Source: Rhodanobacter sp. (lineage in GTDB: Bacteria > Pseudomonadota > Gammaproteobacteria > Xanthomonadales > Rhodanobacteraceae). From it: a DNA stretch of 64,000 nucleotides. Under the pieces are notes generated by a model. That model was not told the origin of the DNA. It ran no database searches and saw only the letters and a list, made by a program, of their open reading frames with translations. A program made the translations under genes and the position numbers. The stretch's first letter is position 1. The number at the start of each line of letters is the position of its first letter. The stretch is taken from positions 1-64,000 of the forward strand of contig JASBTI010000027.1 of NCBI GenBank assembly GCA_030148505.1, in the 5' to 3' direction. Of this stretch, positions 44,627-53,088 are shown piece by piece.

Positions 44627-45004
44627 CTAACGCTTGCCGCCACGTTCCATCATGGCCTTCAGCTCGGCAAACGGATTGCCGGTGGCTGCAGTCGCCTCCT
44701 GCGCTTCCATCACCCCGCCACGCACATGGTCGATGTAGCGGGAATGCTCGTTGTCATGGCAGTACACGCACAACAATTCCCAGTTGCTGCCATCGGGCGG
44801 GTTGAAATCGTGATCGTGATTGCGATGGTGCACGGTCAACTCATGCAGGTTGACCCGGGTGAACTCACGCGCACACCGTCCGCACACCCATGGGTACATC
44901 TTCAACGCGCGCTCACGGTATCCCGATTCACGCTGCTCGGCTTGGCGCCGCGCGTCAGCGACGATGCGGTCAAGCTTGCTGTTGTCGATGGGCTTGGTCG
45001 GCAT
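44627..45004 (-). CDS. yajD: YajD-like HNH nuclease
   Basis: 125 residues. The HNH core is visible as a zinc-binding CGRCAREF, the catalytic ELTVHHRNHDHDFNPPDGSN and the second zinc pair LLCVYCHDNEH. The pattern matches E. coli YajD closely, including the N-terminal basic helix. Its natural role is unknown; HNH proteins of this size can cut DNA or act in repair. It converges with yajQ, a neighbour by name only: the two share a naming prefix because of their E. coli position. Confidence 0.93.
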   Translation of the reverse strand: MPTKPIDNSKLDRIVADARRQAEQRESGYRERALKMYPWVCGRCAREFTRVNLHELTVHHRNHDHDFNPPDGSNWELLCVYCHDNEHSRYIDHVRGGVMEAQEATAATGNPFAELKAMMERGGKR

Positions 45005-45171
45005 GATCGTATCTCGGCGATGGGACGGCTTGGCGCAGACAATAGCGCAATCGGCCGCTGGAGGGGCATCACCTCGGCCCTGAGGCTACTTCCCCCAGCC
45101 ATACGGCACCGTTCTCGTCTTTTTCTGCAGACCGGTATACTGATCCGCTACTGTGCCACGACTTGCCGCAA

Positions 45172-46128
45172 ATGAATCCCAATTTTCTCGATTTCGAACA
45201 ACCCATTGCCGAGTTGAACGCGAAGATCGAAGAACTTCGCCATGCCAGCGATGGCCAGGCGTTCAATATCGATGAGGAGGTCGGACGACTTCGCGAGAAG
45301 CTCAAGATCAAGACCGCCGAGATCTTCCGTAATCTCAACTCGTGGCAGATGACCCAGCTGTCCCGTCATCCGGGGCGACCGTACACGCTCGACTACATCG
45401 GAGTGATCTGCGAGGAATTCCACGAGCTGGCCGGTGATCGCGCGTATGCCGATGATGCCGCGATTGTCGGCGGCATTGGTCGCATCAATGGCCGCCCCAT
45501 GGTGATCATCGGCCACCAGAAAGGCCGTGATACCAAGACCAAAGTGCGCCGCAATTTCGGCATGCCGCGTCCCGAGGGTTACCGCAAGGCCCTACGCCTG
45601 ATGCAACTGGCCGAACGTTTCAAGCTGCCGCTGCTGACCCTGATCGACACCCCCGGCGCCTATCCAGGCGTGGGTGCGGAGGAGCGCGGCCAGAGCGAGG
45701 CGATTGCCCGCAACCTGCTGGAAATGGCGCGGCTGACTGTACCGATCATCTGCACGGTGATCGGCGAAGGCGGTTCCGGCGGTGCGCTGGCCATCGGCGT
45801 CGGCGACCGCACCGTAATGCTGCAGTACTCGACCTATTCGGTGATCACACCCGAGGGTTGTGCCTCCATTCTGTGGAAAAGCGCCGAGAAGGCGCGCGAT
45901 GCTGCCGAAGCCATGGGCATGACGGCACCGCGCCTGCTGGAACTGGGCCTGATCGACAAGGTGGTGCGCGAGCCACTGGGCGGCGCGCACCGCAATCCCC
46001 GCTCCATGGCAGTGCGCCTCAAGGCTGTCCTGCTGAATCAGCTCGACGAACTCGAATCGATGCCCACCGGCGACCTGCTCGAACAACGTTACCAGCGGCT
46101 GCGACGCTACGGCGCGTTCCAGGAGTAG
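45172..46128 (+). CDS. accA: acetyl-CoA carboxylase carboxyltransferase, alpha subunit
   Basis: Part of the carboxyltransferase that moves CO2 from biotin-BCCP to acetyl-CoA, the first step of fatty-acid synthesis. 318 residues from the ATG at 45172 ([19 protein letters not shown], the standard start); the TTG nine bases upstream is less likely. Biotin/CoA-site features include [20 protein letters not shown] and [15 protein letters not shown], and [17 protein letters not shown] is conserved. The stop codon lies inside the left arm of a REP-like palindrome. dnaE, often upstream in relatives, is not here. Confidence 0.98.
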   Translation: MNPNFLDFEQPIAELNAKIEELRHASDGQAFNIDEEVGRLREKLKIKTAEIFRNLNSWQMTQLSRHPGRPYTLDYIGVICEEFHELAGDRAYADDAAIVGGIGRINGRPMVIIGHQKGRDTKTKVRRNFGMPRPEGYRKALRLMQLAERFKLPLLTLIDTPGAYPGVGAEERGQSEAIARNLLEMARLTVPIICTVIGEGGSGGALAIGVGDRTVMLQYSTYSVITPEGCASILWKSAEKARDAAEAMGMTAPRLLELGLIDKVVREPLGGAHRNPRSMAVRLKAVLLNQLDELESMPTGDLLEQRYQRLRRYGAFQE

Positions 46129-46216
46129 GAGCGCACCCAGTGCGCGATAGCTCTTTTGGCGCGATTGCCCTTGTGGTCATGTGGCCGAAGAGCATCGCGC
46201 ACAGGGTGCGCTCCTA
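46126..46216. repeat. paired REP-like palindromic element (BIME-type)
   Basis: The left unit TAGGAGCGCACCCAGTGCGC (46126-46145, continuing GATAGCTCTT) and the right unit AAGAGCATCGCGCACAGGGTGCGCTCCTA (46188-46216, given here in two parts: AAGAGCATCGCGCAC and AGGGTGCGCTCCTA) are inverted copies about 30 bases apart. The GTAGGAGCG-type head is characteristic of REP families in Xanthomonadales and Pseudomonas. The left unit includes the accA stop codon. Only this pair was noticed in the window. Confidence 0.85.
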
Positions 46217-46273
46217 CAGCAAGCTACCCCATGGCGTTACCATCGGCACGACACCTTGCTGACGGAATTCACC

Positions 46274-47014
46274 ATGGCCACTGACACCCACAAGCTTGCT
46301 GTCCTGATCGACGCCGACAACGCCCGTCCCGCGATTGTCGAGGGCCTGCTGGCCGAGATTGCCAAATATGGCACGGCCCACGTAAAGCGTATCTACGGCG
46401 ACTGGACCAAGCCCGACCTCAATGGCTGGAAAGAGGTCTTGTTGCGCCACTCGATCCAGCCGATCCAGCAGTTTCGCTATACCGTGGGCAAGAACGCCAC
46501 CGACTCGGCAATGATCATCGACGCGATGGACCTGCTCTACGCCGAACGCTTTGACGGCTTCTGTATCGTCTCCAGCGACAGCGACTTCACCCGCCTAGCC
46601 TCGCGCATCCGCGAGTCCGGGCTGACCGTTTACGGTTTCGGTGAGCGGAAAACCCCTGAGCCGTTTCGTACCGCCTGCGACAAGTTCATCTACACCGAAG
46701 TACTGGTGCCGGCTACCGAAACCGAGCCCAGCGGTGGCGTGAAAAGGCGCAATGCCAAGGAACTGCGTAGCGACAGCCAGCTGATGAATCTACTTCGCAA
46801 CGCCATCGAGGCCGCCTCGGACGACTCCGGCTGGGCTGGACTCGGCGCGATCGGCAGCATCATCAACAAGCAATCGCCCGACTTCGATTCGCGCAACTAC
46901 GGTTACGCCAAACTCAGCGGCCTGGTCACGGGTATCGGCCTGTTCGATACCGAGGAGCGGCATATCGGTAACGGCAAACATATCTACGTACGGCCCCGCA
47001 ACAGCAAAAAATGA
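46274..47014 (+). CDS. NYN-domain protein with C-terminal OST-HTH/LOTUS-like domain
   Basis: 246 residues. The PIN-like NYN nuclease domain covers 1-145: KLAVLIDADNARPAIVEGLL, then KRIYGDWTKPDLNGWKEVLL, ATDSAMIIDAMDLLY and FCIVSSDSDFTRLASRIRE, giving the full acidic set (D, D, D, SDSDF) expected of an RNase. From about 175 a winged-helix segment (LMNLLRNAIEAASDDSGWAGL, then YGYAKLSGLVTGIGLF) matches the OST-HTH/LOTUS type, an RNA-binding module. The family is widespread; its targets are unknown. It overlaps tilS by four bases (ATGA), so the two are co-translated. Confidence 0.9.
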   Translation: MATDTHKLAVLIDADNARPAIVEGLLAEIAKYGTAHVKRIYGDWTKPDLNGWKEVLLRHSIQPIQQFRYTVGKNATDSAMIIDAMDLLYAERFDGFCIVSSDSDFTRLASRIRESGLTVYGFGERKTPEPFRTACDKFIYTEVLVPATETEPSGGVKRRNAKELRSDSQLMNLLRNAIEAASDDSGWAGLGAIGSIINKQSPDFDSRNYGYAKLSGLVTGIGLFDTEERHIGNGKHIYVRPRNSKK

Positions 47015-48312
47015 GCATTCCGCTGCAGCAACACCTGCTTGCCAAGCTGACCTCAGCCCCCCCGGCGCCCTTGTGTATTGCCTTCAGCGGAGGGCCCGAT
47101 TCGACCGCATTGCTGCACGCACTGGCCTCGCTGCCACTGGCGCGACAACGCGGCCTTCGTGCCGTGCATGTCGATCACGGTCTGCACGTACAAAGCACGG
47201 GATGGGCCGAGTGTTGCCAGCGCTTTTGCGCCTCGTTGCAACTTCACTGCGAGGTATTGCGAGTGCAAGTCGACCTGCAGCGCGGTACCGGGCTGGAAGC
47301 GGCGGCGCGGCATGCGCGCCATGCCGCCCTGGAGGCGCAGTTGCAGCCGGACGAGTGGCTGCTGCTCGGCCATCACCGCGACGACCAGGCCGAGACCGTG
47401 CTGCTGAAATTGCTGCGCGGCGCGGGCCCGGAGGGGCTGGGCGGCATGCGCACAATACGCCCCTTCGGTTGCGGCCAGCTATGGCGGCCCCTGTTATCGC
47501 TGGCACGTGCGCAACTGCGTACTTACGTCGAGGCGCATCGGCTGCCATGCATCGACGACCCCAGCAACACCGATACCCGCTTGGCGCGCAACCATCTCCG
47601 CCACGAAATCCTGCCGCGGCTGACCGAGCACTGGCCGCAAGCGATGGATTCGATCCTGCACAGCGCCGCGCTCTGCCACGATGCCGCCGATGCCTTGCGG
47701 ATGCAATGGCTACCCGCTGTGCAAACATTGCGCGATCCACTCACCGGTGGCTTGCAGGTGGCCGGCTGGCTTGCGCTGGCACCGGCACTGCGCGGCCCCC
47801 TGCTGGATCATTGGCTGCATGCGCAGGGCTTGCCGGCACCCACCATCGCCCAGCGTCGCCAGATTGAGCGCCAGTGTGGAGCGCGCCCCGGCCAGCAGCC
47901 GTGCATCCGCTGGCCGGGTGTCGAGCTGCATATCTGGAAGGGACAACTCTGGGCCTCGCCGCCGCGATCCACGACTGCCGGCCTATGGGAAACCTCATGG
48001 TGCGGTCAGCCACTGAGACTTCCCGATGGTGGCGTCCTCTCGCTGAGCACGGCCGATGCCAGGTTGCCACGGCCTCTCAGCGTACGGCTGCGGCGTGGTG
48101 GTGAGCGAATCAGACCGGCGGGCGACAGACATACGCGGGAGCTGCGCGACCTGTTCCAGCAGGCCATGATCCCCCCCTGGCGGCGCTCTGCATTTCCCCT
48201 GCTGTTCGACGGCGATACCTTGATTGCGGTAGCCGACCGCTGGATCAGCGACGCGGGGGTTGCCCTGTTCCGTGTCGCCGGCACCCAGCCACGCTGGACT
48301 CATTGCGGCTGA
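47011..48312 (+). CDS. tilS: tRNA(Ile)-lysidine synthetase
   Basis: Converts C34 of the tRNA(Ile) CAU anticodon to lysidine, so that it reads AUA. 433 residues. The PP-loop CIAFSGGPDSTALLHAL is at 22-38, HVDHGLHVQS follows, and GLEAAARHARHAALE, LGHHRDDQAETVLLKLLRGAG and RNHLRHEILP complete the N-terminal domain. The TilS substrate-binding and C-terminal domains (about 240-433, ending with LRRGGERIRPAGDRHTRELRDLFQ) are present. It starts within the last four bases of the NYN gene. Confidence 0.97.
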   Translation: MSIPLQQHLLAKLTSAPPAPLCIAFSGGPDSTALLHALASLPLARQRGLRAVHVDHGLHVQSTGWAECCQRFCASLQLHCEVLRVQVDLQRGTGLEAAARHARHAALEAQLQPDEWLLLGHHRDDQAETVLLKLLRGAGPEGLGGMRTIRPFGCGQLWRPLLSLARAQLRTYVEAHRLPCIDDPSNTDTRLARNHLRHEILPRLTEHWPQAMDSILHSAALCHDAADALRMQWLPAVQTLRDPLTGGLQVAGWLALAPALRGPLLDHWLHAQGLPAPTIAQRRQIERQCGARPGQQPCIRWPGVELHIWKGQLWASPPRSTTAGLWETSWCGQPLRLPDGGVLSLSTADARLPRPLSVRLRRGGERIRPAGDRHTRELRDLFQQAMIPPWRRSAFPLLFDGDTLIAVADRWISDAGVALFRVAGTQPRWTHCG

Positions 48313-48400
48313 TCTCGCCACGCATGCTGCAAGCAGCTGTTCAGCCAAAAAGGTCGCTTTTGGCGCTACGCTGATCCCATCCTTCGACGAGAGTCTTCGC

Positions 48401-48817
48401 ATGAAACGCATCCTGCTGTGGTCGATTCTGGTGGTCGGAGCCTGCGTCGCCGTCGCATCCGCCGCGTGGGCCGATCCCCCGCCATGGGCCCCGGCGCACG
48501 GCTGGCGCGCCAAGCACCCTTACACCTACTACCCGCGCGGCGAGGTCTACTATGCGCCCGAGTCACGCACCTGGTTCTGGCTCGACGGCGGCAACTGGCG
48601 CTCAGGCATTCGCCTGCCCCTGGCCTTTCAGGCCTATGTCCGTACTGGCGGCATCAACCTCGAGCTGGGAACTGATCGACCCTGGGTCGAACACCGATAT
48701 GTAGTCGAGCACTATGGCGGCGAGCGGCCCCACGAATATCGCGATCATCGTGATCGCGGCGAGCGACGAGGGCATCAGCACGGTCGCCAGCATCACGAAA
48801 ACGACGATGGCGATTGA
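48401..48817 (+). CDS. exported protein of unknown function, Trp/Tyr-rich with charged tail
   Basis: 138 residues from the ATG at 48401. A signal peptide (1-24, ASAAWA) is followed by a Pro/Trp-rich start (DPPPWAPAHGWRAKH), a compact central part (YYAPESRTWFWLDGGNWRSG, then AYVRTGGINLELG) and a His/Arg/Asp/Glu-rich tail. The order of WFWLDGGNW and an LPxxF segment is seen in small periplasmic proteins of proteobacteria with no assigned function. It lies between tilS and xseB on the same strand. Confidence 0.75.
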   Translation: MKRILLWSILVVGACVAVASAAWADPPPWAPAHGWRAKHPYTYYPRGEVYYAPESRTWFWLDGGNWRSGIRLPLAFQAYVRTGGINLELGTDRPWVEHRYVVEHYGGERPHEYRDHRDRGERRGHQHGRQHHENDDGD

Positions 48818-48874
48818 TTCATGCATACCCATGCAGATTGATTCCATGCCGACGCTGGGTTAGCGTTGCAACCC

Positions 48875-49132
48875 ATGGCAAAGACCGTTCCCGAATCCGT
48901 CAAAAATCCTCCCCCAGTCGACTTCGAACACTCGCTAGACGAGCTGGAGCAACTGGTCGCACGGATGGAGGGCGGCGAACTCAGCCTGGACGAATCACTT
49001 GCCTCCTTCGAGCGCGGTATCGGCCTGTACCGTCATTGCCAGCAGTCACTGGAACAGGCCGAGCTGCGCGTGCGCCTGCTGCTGGACCCCGATGCCCCCG
49101 ACACTGCCGAACCCTTTGAACCTGCGCCCTGA
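48875..49132 (+). CDS. xseB: exodeoxyribonuclease VII small subunit
   Basis: 85 residues. Several copies wrap around one XseA to form the single-strand exonuclease. The characteristic [39 protein letters not shown]... segment is present ([18 protein letters not shown] then [17 protein letters not shown]). The acidic tail ([15 protein letters not shown]) extends past the family core. The ATG at 48875 is used; a TTG nine bases earlier is less likely. Its stop (49130-49132) lies inside the start region of ispA, so the two are translationally coupled. Confidence 0.96.
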   Translation: MAKTVPESVKNPPPVDFEHSLDELEQLVARMEGGELSLDESLASFERGIGLYRHCQQSLEQAELRVRLLLDPDAPDTAEPFEPAP

Positions 49133-50039
49133 GCCCTCCGTCCCCGCAAACAACCTGCTGAGTCCGACGCTGCAAGCACTGATCGGTCGCGCCGAAGAAG
49201 CACTGGAACAGCGGCTTCCCCTGGCAGAGCAATCGCCAGCAGAGCTGCATCGAGCCATGCGCTACGCAGTACTTGGCGGCGGCAAGCGACTACGGCCGCT
49301 GCTGGTTTACGCCACCGCGGGCGCCTTGGGTGAAAGCGGTCAGTCTTTGGATGCTGCGGCCTGCGCCGTCGAGTTGATCCACGCCTATTCCCTGGTGCAC
49401 GACGACTTACCGGCCATGGATGACGATGCCCTGCGCCGTGGCCGACCCACCTGCCACGTCGTATATGGCGAAGCGATGGCCATTCTCGCTGGCGACGCAT
49501 TGCAGGCGCTGGCGTTCGAGATCCTGGCCGAACAGGCTTCGCACGGCCACGATGCCGCCGTCGGCATCGCCATGTTGCGTGCGCTGGGTCGCGCCTGCGG
49601 CGCCGAGGGCATGGCCGGCGGGCAGGCGCTGGATCTGAGTGCCGTCGGCAGCTCGTTGACACTGTCCGAACTGGAACACATGCACACATGCAAGACCGGC
49701 GCACTGATTCGTGCCTCGGTCCGGCTCGGCGCAATCGCGGCACGAGCCGACAACGACACGCTGAGTACCCTCGATCGCTATGCCCACGCGGTCGGCCTCG
49801 CGTTCCAGGTGCGCGATGACATCCTCGACGTGGAAGGCGAATCGGCAGTGATCGGCAAGACCCGCGGCAAGGATGCTGCCGCCGACAAGCCCACGTTTCC
49901 CTCGATCATCGGTCTGGATGCCTCACACACCCGTCTGGCCGAGTTGACCGAGATTGCCCTTGCCGCCATTGCGCCACTGGGTCCTCGCGGCACTCCGCTG
50001 GCAGAACTCGCCCATTACGCGGCCGAGCGCCTGAACTGA
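49116..50039 (+). CDS. ispA: (2E,6E)-farnesyl diphosphate synthase
   Basis: Head-to-tail prenyltransferase making farnesyl diphosphate for quinones and undecaprenyl phosphate. The two aspartate-rich motifs are DDLPAMDDD and DDILDVEG, with GGKRLRPLL and GQALDL in between. No ATG lies at a suitable place: the TTG at 49116 gives 307 residues and overlaps the end of xseB by 17 bases. Translation from this or another non-ATG codon (a CTG lies a few codons later) is required. The usual partner dxs is not downstream; a DUF4870 gene on the other strand follows. Confidence 0.94.
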   Translation: MNLRPEPSVPANNLLSPTLQALIGRAEEALEQRLPLAEQSPAELHRAMRYAVLGGGKRLRPLLVYATAGALGESGQSLDAAACAVELIHAYSLVHDDLPAMDDDALRRGRPTCHVVYGEAMAILAGDALQALAFEILAEQASHGHDAAVGIAMLRALGRACGAEGMAGGQALDLSAVGSSLTLSELEHMHTCKTGALIRASVRLGAIAARADNDTLSTLDRYAHAVGLAFQVRDDILDVEGESAVIGKTRGKDAAADKPTFPSIIGLDASHTRLAELTEIALAAIAPLGPRGTPLAELAHYAAERLN

Positions 50040-50095
50040 AGCCCTTGCCTCTGTCGGCCTTGTCGCTGCGATACCTACCTGTACCAGGCGAGGTG

Positions 50096-50533
50096 CTACT
50101 TGATCAGTCGCAAGGTGAACGGGTAGCGGTAAGCGACACCTTCATTGGCCTTGATCGCCGCAATGATGGTGAAAACCAGCCACGCCACGCCAATGATCAC
50201 CCACAAGGGGATGGCGATCAGCAGACCAATACCCAAAGTCATGACCGAAAACAACGCCAATAACACGAAGACAATCGCCACCGTGATATTGAAATTGAGC
50301 GCTTCCTTGCCCTGGTCGTTGACGAAGGGCATGGTGTCTTTCTTGACCAACCAGATCACCAACGGACCAATAAAGCACCCCCAGCCCCCACCCAATGCAC
50401 CGGTAAGCAGGGCACCGACCAAGGCCGACAAATGGGCAAACATCGCCCATTGACGCTCCTCGGGGGAAACCGGGCCGCCCGGTGGCGGATCGTCGGGCGC
50501 AGGGGAAGTGACGGATTCAGGTGGAACGCTCAT
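50096..50533 (-). CDS. DUF4870/Tic20-like membrane protein
   Basis: 145 residues. A Pro-rich cytoplasmic start (residues 1-25) leads to SPEERQWAMFAHLSALVG, the usual opening of DUF4870 proteins, and three hydrophobic segments (about 35-60, 85-105, 108-130). The conserved loop KKDTMPFVNDQGKEALNFNIT is present between the first and second helix. The group is related to chloroplast Tic20, but its bacterial role is unknown. A gene of its own between ispA and pmbA. Confidence 0.9.
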   Translation of the reverse strand: MSVPPESVTSPAPDDPPPGGPVSPEERQWAMFAHLSALVGALLTGALGGGWGCFIGPLVIWLVKKDTMPFVNDQGKEALNFNITVAIVFVLLALFSVMTLGIGLLIAIPLWVIIGVAWLVFTIIAAIKANEGVAYRYPFTLRLIK

Positions 50534-50658
50534 TGCGTATCTCCTCGTCGTCAGGGAAGCGCCCGCGCAATGGAGCGGACGCGACCCTACACTAGCAAGT
50601 CCTCGAGGCTTTGCCGAGTGAACTTACGACATAGACACCGCGAAGCCCCCAAACTGGC

Positions 50659-52041
50659 TCATTCACCCGCCACGGTCATGCGCTCCAGCAGAATCGATCC
50701 CGCAAGAATATGCGATCGTCGATCGACGTCCGTACCGACCGCTACGATCCCTTGGAACATCTCGCGCAGATTCGCAGCGATGGTGATTTCCTCTACAGGG
50801 TAGGCGATCTCGCCGTTCTCCACCCAGAACCCGGAAGCTCCGCGCGAGTAGTCGCCGGTAATCGTCGATACGCCCTGTCCCATCAGCTCGGTCACCAGTA
50901 GTCCTGTCCCCATGCGCTTCAACATGCCTCGGAAGTCATCCGTCCTACCATCGACGCTGCCCGGCTCGACGATCAGGTTGTGAATGCCGCCGGCATTGCC
51001 GGTGGTCTGCAGTCCGAGTTTGCGTGCCGAATAGCTGCCCAGCACATAGCGCGCCAGAATCCCTCGCTCGACCAGTGCGCTGTCGCTGGTGACCACACCC
51101 TCGGCATCGAAATTGGCGGAACCCTGGCCGCGCAGCATACGTGGTCGTTCGTTGATAGTGAGCCATGACGGCATCACCTGCTTGCCGACGTGGTCGAGAA
51201 GAAAGCTGGCCTGTCGATAAAGCGCACCACCGCTGACCGCACCCAGCAAGTGACCGATCAAGCCGCGCGCCAGCTCCGGTACAAACATCACCGGGCATTG
51301 CCGCGTCGACAGGCTGCGCGCCCCCATCCGTGCCAGGGTGCGCTCTGCTGCCTTGTCGCCGAGCGACTTGGCACTGATGAAATCACTGGCGGCCCTCACG
51401 CTGTCGTACCAGTAGTCACGTTGCATGCCGTTCTCGTTGCTGGCGATCAGCGCCAGCGACAATGTGTGCCGCGTACCGCGCTCGCTACCGACGAAACCGT
51501 GTGAATTTGCGTAGACGGACACGCCTTGTCCGGCCTGCACACCCGCCCCGTCGGAGTTGCTTATCCCGGCATGCGCGCGACCTGCATCCTCGATCTCCCG
51601 ACCCAGCTCGATCGCCGCTGATGGATCGATTTCCCACGGATGCCACAGGTCGAGATCGGGAAACGAAGTAGCCATGCGGGCGCTATCAGCGAGGCCCGCG
51701 GCGGGATCTGCCTCGGTGTAGCGTGCGATCGCACAAGCCTGATCGATGGTGGCCTGCAGCGAGTCCGGATTGAGGTCGGCAGTACTGGCCGAACCCTTGC
51801 GTTGGCCAAAGTAAACGGTCAGTCCGAAACCCCGATCACGCGTATGCTCGACGGTCTCTACCTCACCCAGGCGCACGTTGACATTCAAGCCCGTCTCGAT
51901 GCTGGCGGAGACTTCCGCCTCGCTTGCGCCGGCAACGCGGGCGCGACGAATCACGTCCTGTGCCAGTTCAGCCAGTCGGTCGAGTTCATGCGTGGAAAGA
52001 TCCGGTTGGCTGCGTGCGTGGCTGATAACGGTTTCGCTCAC
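50659..52041 (-). CDS. pmbA: metalloprotease subunit PmbA (TldE)
   Basis: Non-catalytic partner of TldD; the heterodimer degrades unfolded or leader-bearing peptides, matures microcin B17 in E. coli and other RiPPs elsewhere. 460 residues from the GTG at 52041, which has AGGAAA in front; upstream codons run through unlike sequence. Family features include RRARVAGASEAEVSASIETGL, VRLGEVETVEHTRDRGFG, MFVPELARGLIGHLLGAVSGG and the final GGIHNLIVEPG and FWVENGEIAYPVEEITIAANL segments. tldD lies 2.8 kb upstream on the same strand, separated by unrelated genes. Confidence 0.95.
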   Translation of the reverse strand: MSETVISHARSQPDLSTHELDRLAELAQDVIRRARVAGASEAEVSASIETGLNVNVRLGEVETVEHTRDRGFGLTVYFGQRKGSASTADLNPDSLQATIDQACAIARYTEADPAAGLADSARMATSFPDLDLWHPWEIDPSAAIELGREIEDAGRAHAGISNSDGAGVQAGQGVSVYANSHGFVGSERGTRHTLSLALIASNENGMQRDYWYDSVRAASDFISAKSLGDKAAERTLARMGARSLSTRQCPVMFVPELARGLIGHLLGAVSGGALYRQASFLLDHVGKQVMPSWLTINERPRMLRGQGSANFDAEGVVTSDSALVERGILARYVLGSYSARKLGLQTTGNAGGIHNLIVEPGSVDGRTDDFRGMLKRMGTGLLVTELMGQGVSTITGDYSRGASGFWVENGEIAYPVEEITIAANLREMFQGIVAVGTDVDRRSHILAGSILLERMTVAGE

Positions 52042-52179
52042 GTTGGGTTTCCTGAGAGTTTGGCGGGTAGAATAAGCGGTTCGAGAGTTGCGGCTACGCG
52101 ATCCAGCCGGAGCCCCATTGACGCCCCGTGCCCGAAATGGGGCCGCCGCGGCGAAAAACAAAGCGCGGCGGAGAACCCC

Positions 52180-52416
52180 ATGCAACCCACGACCGGCATC
52201 TACCGTCATTACAAGGGACAGCGTTACCGCGTGCTGGGTATCGCTACGCATAGCGAAACCGAGGAATCGCTAGTGGTCTACCAAGCGCTTTATGGTGACC
52301 GAGGCTGGTGGGTCCGGCCGGCGGCGATGTTTTGTGAAACCGTCGAAGTGGACGGTGAACCGCTGGCACGCTTTGCCCTGGAACAAGCCGATAGCGACGA
52401 CAGCACGCCGGCCTGA
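52180..52416 (+). CDS. DUF1653-domain protein
   Basis: 78 residues: GIYRHYKGQRYRVLGIATHSETEESLVVYQALYGDRG-type sequence (key parts GIYRHYKGQRYRVLG and VVYQALYGDRGWWVRP), then MFCETVEVDG. This is the whole DUF1653 fold, a small beta-barrel of unknown function sometimes fused to hydrolases. Ribosome site CGGCGGAG in front of the ATG. It lies between the divergent pmbA and yjgA genes, 28 bases before the latter on the same strand. Confidence 0.92.
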   Translation: MQPTTGIYRHYKGQRYRVLGIATHSETEESLVVYQALYGDRGWWVRPAAMFCETVEVDGEPLARFALEQADSDDSTPA

Positions 52417-52444
52417 GCCCTATCCCTTTGCAGGAATCGAACCC

Positions 52445-52996
52445 GTGAGCCCGAGCCGCAGCCGCAACCAGACCGAACTTGACGACGAGGACTACGGTCC
52501 CAGCCGCACCCAGCAACGTCGCGAGGCGCTGGCCACGCTGACCTTGGCAGGGCAGCTGACCGAATTGCCGCCGAGCCGGCTGGCCAAACTCGAGTTGCCC
52601 GAAGACGTACGCCGCGAGATCGACATCACCCGTCGCATGACCGCGCATGGCGCGCGCAAGCGCCAGCTAGCCTTTCTGGCCAAGGTGATGCGTCGTTATG
52701 GCGACGACGACTTTGCCGCGGTGCGGGCCGAGCTCGGTGAAAATCGGGACAGACAACGCCAGGAAAACGCCGCGATGCATCGCCTCGAAGCGATGCGCGA
52801 GCGGTTGATCGGCGAGGACGACAAGGCGCTGTCCGAGTTGATCGATGCACATCCACAGATCGACCGCCAACACCTGCGCTCGCTGGTCCGTCAGGCCCGC
52901 AACGAACGCGATGCCGGCAAGCCGCCACGAGCCTTTCGCGAGCTATTCCAATTACTGAAGGATCTACCTCGGGATCCTCCCGGAGATGGTGCCTGA
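52445..52996 (+). CDS. yjgA: ribosome-associated protein YjgA (DarP)
   Basis: A 50S-assembly factor that binds late pre-50S particles and helps form the peptidyl-transferase centre. 183 residues from a GTG with AGGA eight bases before, the same length as E. coli YjgA. Features are PSRTQQRREALATLTLAGQL, LPPSRLAKLELPEDVRREID and the basic helix HGARKRQLAFLAKVMRR, and the C-terminal RQHLRSLVRQARNERDAGKPP with FRELFQLLK is conserved. It faces away from pmbA, an arrangement common in gammaproteobacteria, here with a DUF1653 gene inserted. Confidence 0.95.
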   Translation: MSPSRSRNQTELDDEDYGPSRTQQRREALATLTLAGQLTELPPSRLAKLELPEDVRREIDITRRMTAHGARKRQLAFLAKVMRRYGDDDFAAVRAELGENRDRQRQENAAMHRLEAMRERLIGEDDKALSELIDAHPQIDRQHLRSLVRQARNERDAGKPPRAFRELFQLLKDLPRDPPGDGA

Positions 52997-53028
52997 CCCA
53001 CGCGCCACAGGCCAGCAACTTAGCCGGG

Positions 53029-53062
53029 AAAACGGCTGACCGGCAAGCAGGCCAGCCGTTTT
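53029..53062. terminator. bidirectional rho-independent terminator
   Basis: AAAACGGCTG (53029-53038) and CAGCCGTTTT (53053-53062) form a perfect stem whose ends supply the A/T runs in both directions; it separates yjgA (plus strand) from the haem-barrel gene (minus strand). Confidence 0.85.
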
Positions 53063-53088
53063 GCGCATCTAGGGCGCCCGTCGGGGAC

